NCBI GenBank assembly: GCA_014377395.1
Contig: JACMPS010000350.1
Coordinates: 1-11,186, forward strand
DNA length: 11,186 nt
Source: Chthonomonadaceae bacterium
GTDB taxonomy: Bacteria; Armatimonadota; Chthonomonadetes; Chthonomonadales; Chthonomonadaceae
Direction of reading: 5' to 3'
Within the stretch, counting starts at the first letter, position 1. The number at the start of each line of letters is the position of its first letter. The notes beneath the pieces were generated by a model. The model saw nothing but the letters and a program-made list of their open reading frames with translations. It was not told the origin of the DNA and did no database searches. The position numbers and the translations under genes are program-made. Positions 7,312-11,186 of the stretch are shown here, piece after piece.

Positions 7312-8616
7312 TCAGACAAAAACGGTTTTGCCGGGAACCGCCATCGGCGCAACGGCAAGAGAAGCGTTCCAGTCCAGAGACACAGGAAACAGATTTTCTT
7401 TGGAAGTCAGCATTTGTTCCCAGGTGATACTGTCACCAGTGTAGGCTGCCATTCGTCCCATCAATCCGGCAAGGGTGCTACGCGCCATCCGTTCCGCATC
7501 GTTGATCGTTTTGCCCTGGCGTATGGCGGCATACATTTCCTTATGCTCGATTTGATACATACTCGTTTTAGGACCTTCATACTTCCATTTTGTCTCGCCG
7601 CTCATGTCAGTATCGGCGAAATGGACGGTTCCGGTTCCCTTTGCACCGATCACGTAGTCGGTGTTGTCATTGTGAGAACAGTTCGGGATTTGCCGTTGTG
7701 CCATCGTCGCCCGTGTGCCGTCCGCAAATTCGTAAAAGACATCAATGTGGTCAAAGATATTCCCCTCGTTGTTGGGAGTGTCCCGCCCACCTGTCGCGAC
7801 GCAACGCACCGGAGGTGTGTCCTTCATTGCCCATAGGATTTTGTCTATGCTGTGGCAAGCCTGCTCGATTAAACCATCTCCCGAAAGCCAGACAAAATTA
7901 TACCAGTTGCGTATCTGCCATTCGGTGTCGCTCATCCCTGCCGGACGTGCTGATGCGGGGGGCATAGGCTTGACAGGCCCCGTCAAATAGGTGGCATGGA
8001 CATGGCGCACTGAACCAATAGCTCCCTCATGGAGACGTTTGTAAAAGGCACGATGCGGAAAACTGTAGCGGTAACAGAATCCAGAGACAAAACATTTCCC
8101 TTTTGATTGCGCGGCTTTGACCGCCTCGAGCGCGGAACGCACTCCTGCCGCATCGGTTCCCATCGGTTTTTCCGCAAAGATATGTTTGCCCGCCGCTGCT
8201 GCTGCCTTGATGTGTTGAGGGCGAAAACCGGGAGGAGCTGTCAGCAAGACGACATCGACTCCGCTCTGGATCACTTTGAGGTAGGCATCCAGCCCCACAA
8301 ACTGCATCTCCGGCTTCACGTCTACCCGCGCACCGATGCCCTCTTGAGCCTTCAATGTTTTAAGGCTACTGTCCAGTTGCGACTTGAAAACGTCGCCCAT
8401 CGAAGTCAGAACAACGCTGGGATCGCCTGCAAGGGTGTCTGCGGCAGCACCCGTACCGCGTCCTCCGCATCCGATAAGCCCCACCTTGATGCGCTCCGAT
8501 CCCTGTGCAAAAGCATAGTTTCCGGTAGCGAGTAGTGCCGCTCCGGTTGCTGTTGTGGTCTGAAGAAACTCACGCCGTGATGAGGACGTGGACTGTAGTT
8601 GTTTAGAATCGGTCAT
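7312..8616 (-). CDS. Tat-exported Gfo/Idh/MocA family oxidoreductase
   Basis: The protein has 434 residues from ATG 8616. An in-frame upstream extension to 8655 exists, but a clear ribosome site (AGGGA, seven bases away) favours 8616. The N-terminus SSSRREFLQ (11-19) plus a hydrophobic Ala/Thr segment is a Tat signal. A Rossmann NAD(P)-binding motif, G49-C-G51-G-R-G54, follows at 45-54. E149-K150-P151 is the family's conserved EKP with the catalytic-type lysine, and the EQACHSID segment around H255 fits the usual active-site His. The C-terminal part is the alpha/beta substrate domain. These enzymes oxidise, reduce or eliminate sugars and inositols with a bound nucleotide; Tat export would carry the folded, cofactor-loaded enzyme, as in the glucose-fructose oxidoreductase type. 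The gene lies between the SUMF1-like gene (85 bases upstream) and the isomerase-like gene (61 bases downstream), a likely operon. The substrate is unknown. Confidence 0.92.
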   Translation of the reverse strand: MTDSKQLQSTSSSRREFLQTTTATGAALLATGNYAFAQGSERIKVGLIGCGGRGTGAAADTLAGDPSVVLTSMGDVFKSQLDSSLKTLKAQEGIGARVDVKPEMQFVGLDAYLKVIQSGVDVVLLTAPPGFRPQHIKAAAAAGKHIFAEKPMGTDAAGVRSALEAVKAAQSKGKCFVSGFCYRYSFPHRAFYKRLHEGAIGSVRHVHATYLTGPVKPMPPASARPAGMSDTEWQIRNWYNFVWLSGDGLIEQACHSIDKILWAMKDTPPVRCVATGGRDTPNNEGNIFDHIDVFYEFADGTRATMAQRQIPNCSHNDNTDYVIGAKGTGTVHFADTDMSGETKWKYEGPKTSMYQIEHKEMYAAIRQGKTINDAERMARSTLAGLMGRMAAYTGDSITWEQMLTSKENLFPVSLDWNASLAVAPMAVPGKTVFV

Positions 8617-8620
8617 CGAA

Positions 8621-8630
8621 CTTTCCCTTT
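8621..8630 (-). promoter_or_regulatory. Ribosome binding site that sets the oxidoreductase start
   Basis: On the minus strand AAAGGGAAAG, with the AGGGA core at 8624-8628, lies seven bases before ATG 8616. It supports that codon over the upstream in-frame ATG at 8655, and it places the Tat signal near the N-terminus as expected. Confidence 0.6.
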
Positions 8631-8643
8631 CAGCCTCTTTGAT

Positions 8644-8668
8644 GCGTCTCCACAAAAATGAGAGACGC
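8644..8668. other. Perfect 7-base-pair inverted repeat in the SUMF1-oxidoreductase gap
   Basis: GCGTCTC (8644-8650) and GAGACGC (8662-8668) are perfect complements around an 11-base A/T-rich loop. They lie in the 85-base gap upstream of the oxidoreductase. No T-run follows the stem on the minus strand. It could be a weak terminator, an mRNA processing or stability element, or an operator; the sequence does not decide. Confidence 0.35.
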
Positions 8669-8701
8669 TACAAAACCTTTTTAATCTCAAAAACCTTCGG
8701 T

Positions 8702-9571
8702 TTAGGGTTCGCAGACAATGCGAAATCCGACAAAGTTGCCATCGGCAAGCCACCACCGACTTTTCGGAAGTTGCGGGTCAGTCGCCTGCCACTCCGGGGA
8801 AAAACGACGGCGCATTGTGGGCAAAAGTCTGTCTGCCTTGTCCGTAAAAATTCCCCCACACAACACAGGCTTGCCCTTCTGATCCGTTACCCACTCTCCC
8901 ACATTGCCCTGCATATCGTACAGTTTCAGGGCGTTGGGTTGTTTTTTCGCAACCGGGTGCGTTTTGCCAGCACTATTGGCGGCGTACCACGCCACTTTGT
9001 CCAGTTGAGAGGACGAGAGGGGTTTTGACGAAGTACCCGCACGACAGGCATACTCCCATTCCATTTCCGTTGGCAAGCGATACTTCTTCCCGGTTTGAGC
9101 GGAAAGCCATCGGCAGAACATGGTGACGGAGAGAGAACTGACATTGATCACCGGAAAGCCGTGATGCCCCCAGCCTAGGTCAGGCAGGATGTAGGATTTG
9201 CTGGGGTGTGCAATGGCGTCGGCAGGATAGTCGGTCTGGTCATAAGCCACCGAGGGCGTTCCACTCATGAGAAAGGTGTCGAATGCCTCCCAGGTTGTTT
9301 CCGTGTTCGCGATCCAGTAGGGTTTAACACTTCCCTTTTTACCTCCACTTGTAAGACTAGTAGGCGTAATCGCAACCATTTCGATTTTTACCACCGATCC
9401 CGATATCGTTTGGGAATAGGACTTGAGAGGTGTTGTCCTGATCGGCATGGGGGAACGTTTCTGTTTTATCGCGGAGACCGTTTCAGGTTTTCGTTGCAAG
9501 GCGGGCAAGGCAGACGGCACACCCAGCGCAAGCGGTATAATACAGAAAAGCAGGTTGGTTCCTATCTTCAC
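8702..9571 (-). CDS. Secreted SUMF1/FGE-sulfatase-domain protein, catalytic cysteines absent
   Basis: With the GTG at 9571 as start the protein has 289 residues and begins with a good Sec signal peptide (Lys2, hydrophobic 6-17, cleavage near SALPA at 20-24). The open frame continues upstream to ATG 9679 and beyond, but that adds a very basic tail and overlaps apbE. The SUMF1 (formylglycine-generating enzyme-like) fold is shown by R-L-P-T-E-x-E-W-E-Y-A-x-R-A-G-T at 165-180, GNVGEW at 222-227 (usual form GNVWEW), GG at 239-240 and a terminal VGFRIV at 281-286. The Cys-x4-Cys pair of true formylglycine-generating enzymes is not found between 255 and 280, and no sulfatase gene is nearby. It is therefore probably a non-FGE member, perhaps a binding or structural domain. 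It is divergent from apbE and probably heads the transcription unit with the oxidoreductase and isomerase. The exact start is uncertain. Confidence 0.82.
   Translation of the reverse strand: MKIGTNLLFCIIPLALGVPSALPALQRKPETVSAIKQKRSPMPIRTTPLKSYSQTISGSVVKIEMVAITPTSLTSGGKKGSVKPYWIANTETTWEAFDTFLMSGTPSVAYDQTDYPADAIAHPSKSYILPDLGWGHHGFPVINVSSLSVTMFCRWLSAQTGKKYRLPTEMEWEYACRAGTSSKPLSSSQLDKVAWYAANSAGKTHPVAKKQPNALKLYDMQGNVGEWVTDQKGKPVLCGGIFTDKADRLLPTMRRRFSPEWQATDPQLPKSRWWLADGNFVGFRIVCEP
9536..9541 (+). promoter_or_regulatory. Possible -10 element (TATAAT) ahead of apbE
   Basis: A perfect TATAAT lies 92 bases before the apbE ATG, but no TTGACA-like hexamer is found 16-18 bases upstream, and the site lies inside the N-terminal coding part of the divergent SUMF1-like gene. 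If used, it would give a leader of about 85 bases containing the stem plus T6 at 9593-9613. The evidence is weak. Confidence 0.2.
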
Positions 9572-9592
9572 TGCCCTTAAGAAGTTTGCCCG

Positions 9593-9613
9593 CCCGCCTG
9601 AGCGGGATTTTTT
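9593..9613 (+). terminator. Intrinsic-terminator-like hairpin with T6 just before apbE
   Basis: CCCGC (9593-9597) and GCGGG (9602-9606) form a five-base GC stem with loop CTGA, followed by ATTTTTT (9607-9613) on the + strand. It sits 19 bases before the apbE ATG, in the gap between the divergent genes. Possible roles are an attenuator in the apbE leader or a block to antisense transcription from the left. The stem is short, so chance is possible. Confidence 0.4.
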
Positions 9614-9632
9614 GGATCGGATAGTCAACAAA

Positions 9633-10622
9633 ATGCGAGGTTCCAACGTGCGGAGTTTCCTTTTTTTCGGTGTTTTCATCGCCCTATGGTTTCCGGCGAT
9701 AAGTCTCTGTTGTGCCGATGTGCCTTCTCTTGCCCGATACACGTACACCGAGTACCACATGGGGGTAGATGTTCGGATTGTGGTTTATGCTCCCAACAAG
9801 CTGACGGCAGAACGCGCTTGCACCGCCGCATTCAAGCGGTTTGCGGAACTCGATACGATTATGAGCGACTATCGCCTTGATAGTGAGCTGATGCGGCTTT
9901 GTTCAAAAGCAGGAGGTGCACCTGTTCGGGTGAGCCGCGATTTGTTTACGGTACTACAGTATGCACAAAAAGTGGCAAAACAAAGCGACGGAGCCTTTGA
10001 TGTGACCTGCGGACCCGTGATTGCTCTTTGGCGTCAGTCTCGCAAGACCCATGTTTTGCCCCTGCCCGAAGAAATCGCCCTTGCCCGCACACGGGTTGGC
10101 TGGCGCAAAATGAGATTGGATGCACGAAAACGCACCGTGCGTCTTCTGGTTTCCGGCATGAAACTCGATCTGGGCGGCATTGGCAAAGGCTATGCCGATG
10201 ATTGTGCTCAAAAGGTGTTACGGCATTACGGGATCACCTGCGCTCTGGTGGAGGCGGGCGGCGACATTGTTGTCAGCAACCCGCCCCCCCATGAAACGGG
10301 CTGGAAGATCGGAGTAGTGAACGCCACGACAACCCCGCAGACGCCCCTCCTCTTTTTCGCCAATAGAGCGATCTCTACCTCCGGCGACACAGAGCAATTT
10401 GTGGAAATCGGCGGACTCCGATATTCGCACCTCGTGGATCCCCGCACAGGTGAAGCACTCACTGACCGCATTCAAGTCACTGTGATCGCCCCCAACGGTC
10501 TGACCTCCGACAGTCTCTCCAAAGTCGTAAGCGTGCTGGGGCGAGAAAAGGGGGAGGCTATCGCGCACACTTACCGAAAGGTCTCTGTTTTTGTCCGATT
10601 CAGAGGCACTCTGAACCCGTAA
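9633..10622 (+). CDS. apbE: FAD:protein FMN transferase (ApbE family), exported
   Basis: The protein has 329 residues from ATG 9633. The open frame reaches back to 9423, but only this start places a Sec signal peptide (Arg2, Arg7, hydrophobic 9-25, possible cleavage after CCA at about 28) at the N-terminus. Family motifs in order: F-A-E-L-D-x-I-M-S-D-Y at 70-80, SDGAFDVTCGP at 118-128, DLGGIGKGYA at 179-188, E-A-G-G-D at 207-211 for FAD binding, ISTSGD at 247-252, Y-S-H-L-V-D-P-R-T-G at 264-273, and T-S-D293-S-L-S-K with the probable metal-ligand Asp. The family uses Mg2+ and FAD to attach FMN covalently to Ser/Thr of exported flavoproteins, such as Rnf/Nqr subunits or FMN-binding-domain proteins. 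No such target is in the window. Length is normal for the family. No strong ribosome site is visible, and a TTG at 9612 remains an alternative start. Confidence 0.93.
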   Translation: MRGSNVRSFLFFGVFIALWFPAISLCCADVPSLARYTYTEYHMGVDVRIVVYAPNKLTAERACTAAFKRFAELDTIMSDYRLDSELMRLCSKAGGAPVRVSRDLFTVLQYAQKVAKQSDGAFDVTCGPVIALWRQSRKTHVLPLPEEIALARTRVGWRKMRLDARKRTVRLLVSGMKLDLGGIGKGYADDCAQKVLRHYGITCALVEAGGDIVVSNPPPHETGWKIGVVNATTTPQTPLLFFANRAISTSGDTEQFVEIGGLRYSHLVDPRTGEALTDRIQVTVIAPNGLTSDSLSKVVSVLGREKGEAIAHTYRKVSVFVRFRGTLNP

Positions 10623-10705
10623 TGATCTCACCAAAACGACTTCACGAAAAAGAATCACTCTGCGGACGGTTTCACGGATAAGTGTAAAAGTGCCCTGTTT
10701 GCAAT

Positions 10706-10743
10706 CATATTCACGGGGGCAATCATCGCCCCCGTGAAATATG
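10706..10743. terminator. Long inverted repeat between convergent apbE and GH2 genes
   Basis: CATATTCACGGGGGC (10706-10720) pairs with GCCCCCGTGAAATATG (10728-10743) across a seven-base loop: 15 pairs with one unpaired A. It lies 83 bases after the apbE stop and 20 bases after the end of the GH2 gene, which is where a bidirectional terminator is expected. There is no long T-run, only A/T at the base of the stem, so termination strength is uncertain. The rest of the gap (10623-10705) holds no gene that I can see. Confidence 0.55.
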
Positions 10744-10763
10744 GCGCAAGAAACATGAACGCT

Positions 10764-11186
10764 TTACTCCGAGCCCTTTGCCTTTCCGAAATAGCGAGCG
10801 TGAATTTCGGCAACCAGTTCCGGGGCGACTTTCGGCTTGCGGTCATAGGTCAGCAAGCCATTGATCTCCTGTTCAATGTCGGTCAATTGCGTGTAGCAGA
10901 AGCCCGACACAAAAGGAAGAGAGGCGAGACCTTCCATGAGATCGCGGTACTGCTCCAGCAGTTCTTCCGGCGTTGAGCAGGAACCATAGAACTGATAAAG
11001 CCGATCCCATTTCTCAGGGGGCAAGTCGGGCGTCATCAGAAATCCACCGACTTCGGTGAGCATGACGGGTTGCCCCTGATAACGCGCACCTTTTGCGAGA
11101 TGTTTGACGCCGCCACTCCCCCAGATTTTTTCAGGCAAGGCTCCTCCCGCAATCGTTTCGGCGTAGCGTTTTCGCAACCCGTCCCC
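10764..11186 (-). CDS. Glycoside hydrolase family 2-type enzyme, C-terminal part (5' end outside window)
   Basis: The minus-strand frame is open from the right edge to the stop at 10764-10766 and gives 140 residues. The segment V-M-L-T-E-V-G-G (Glu codon at 11052-11054) fits the GH2 TIM-barrel strand that carries the catalytic nucleophile. The later stretch G-F-C-Y-T-Q-L-T-D-I-E-Q-E-I-N-G-L-L, followed by TYDRKPKV, is typical of the end of the catalytic barrel in GH2 beta-galactosidase/glucuronidase-like enzymes. No further domain follows; the protein ends about 27 residues later in a short Lys/Gly/Ser tail. The N-terminal sandwich domains and any signal peptide are outside the window, so substrate and location are unknown. 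It converges on apbE with the long inverted repeat in between. It fits the sugar-processing theme of the isomerase and oxidoreductase genes but is not in their operon within this window. Confidence 0.85.
   Translation of the reverse strand, partial: GDGLRKRYAETIAGGALPEKIWGSGGVKHLAKGARYQGQPVMLTEVGGFLMTPDLPPEKWDRLYQFYGSCSTPEELLEQYRDLMEGLASLPFVSGFCYTQLTDIEQEINGLLTYDRKPKVAPELVAEIHARYFGKAKGSE

Noticed and set aside
7237..7836. Plus-strand open frame of 199 codons opposite the oxidoreductase gene
   Set aside because: His/Arg/Cys-rich translation with no domain, fully covered by a well-supported minus-strand gene.
9536..9541. TATAAT as proof of an apbE promoter
   Set aside because: There is no matching -35 hexamer at 16-18 bases and the site is inside the coding part of the divergent gene, so it is kept only as a low-confidence candidate.
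9423..9632. N-terminal extension of apbE back to 9423
   Set aside because: The extension overlaps the SUMF1-like coding region and would bury the signal peptide at residues 71-100; ATG 9633 puts it at the N-terminus.

Overview
The window holds nine protein-coding genes, seven complete and two cut by the window edges, and no RNA gene, CRISPR array or mobile element that I can see. The mix points to a free-living, Gram-negative-type (diderm) bacterium of a Planctomycetota-, Armatimonadota/Abditibacteriota- or Acidobacteriota-like lineage. The grounds are CRTAC1/ASPIC-UnbV beta-propeller lipoproteins next to TPR proteins, Tat-exported Gfo/Idh/MocA and TIM-barrel sugar enzymes, a SUMF1-type exported protein, and a composition that looks near 50% GC. 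The phylum call is inference from gene families only.

Region 1 (1-6137, + strand). The last 38 codons of an unidentified gene are followed after 15 bases by a compact four-gene run: membrane-anchored TPR protein, CRTAC1-type lipoprotein, second CRTAC1-type lipoprotein, membrane-anchored TPR protein. Genes 1-2 overlap by ATGA and genes 2-3 by TTGA, so they are almost certainly co-translated. Gene 4 follows after 82 bases with its own strong ribosome binding site and a GTG start. The two propellers are paralogues, and the two TPR proteins align with each other in their C-terminal halves. The cassette therefore looks like a duplicated TPR + calcium-binding propeller module facing the periplasm. 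Its function is unknown to me and it is the best candidate here for an undescribed system.

Region 2 (6138-9571, - strand). After a 213-base convergent gap with stem-loops comes a likely operon read right to left: a secreted SUMF1/FGE-like protein without the catalytic cysteine pair, a Tat-exported Gfo/Idh/MocA oxidoreductase, and a Tat-exported sugar phosphate isomerase/epimerase-like TIM barrel. The two Tat enzymes fit periplasmic sugar oxidation and isomerisation.

Region 3 (9572-11186). apbE (FAD:protein FMN transferase) runs divergently from the SUMF1-like gene. A short GC stem followed by T6 lies in the gap just before its start codon. A long near-perfect inverted repeat separates apbE from the convergent 3' end of a glycoside hydrolase family 2 gene that leaves the window at the right edge. 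That hydrolase supports a carbohydrate-utilisation theme for the right half.
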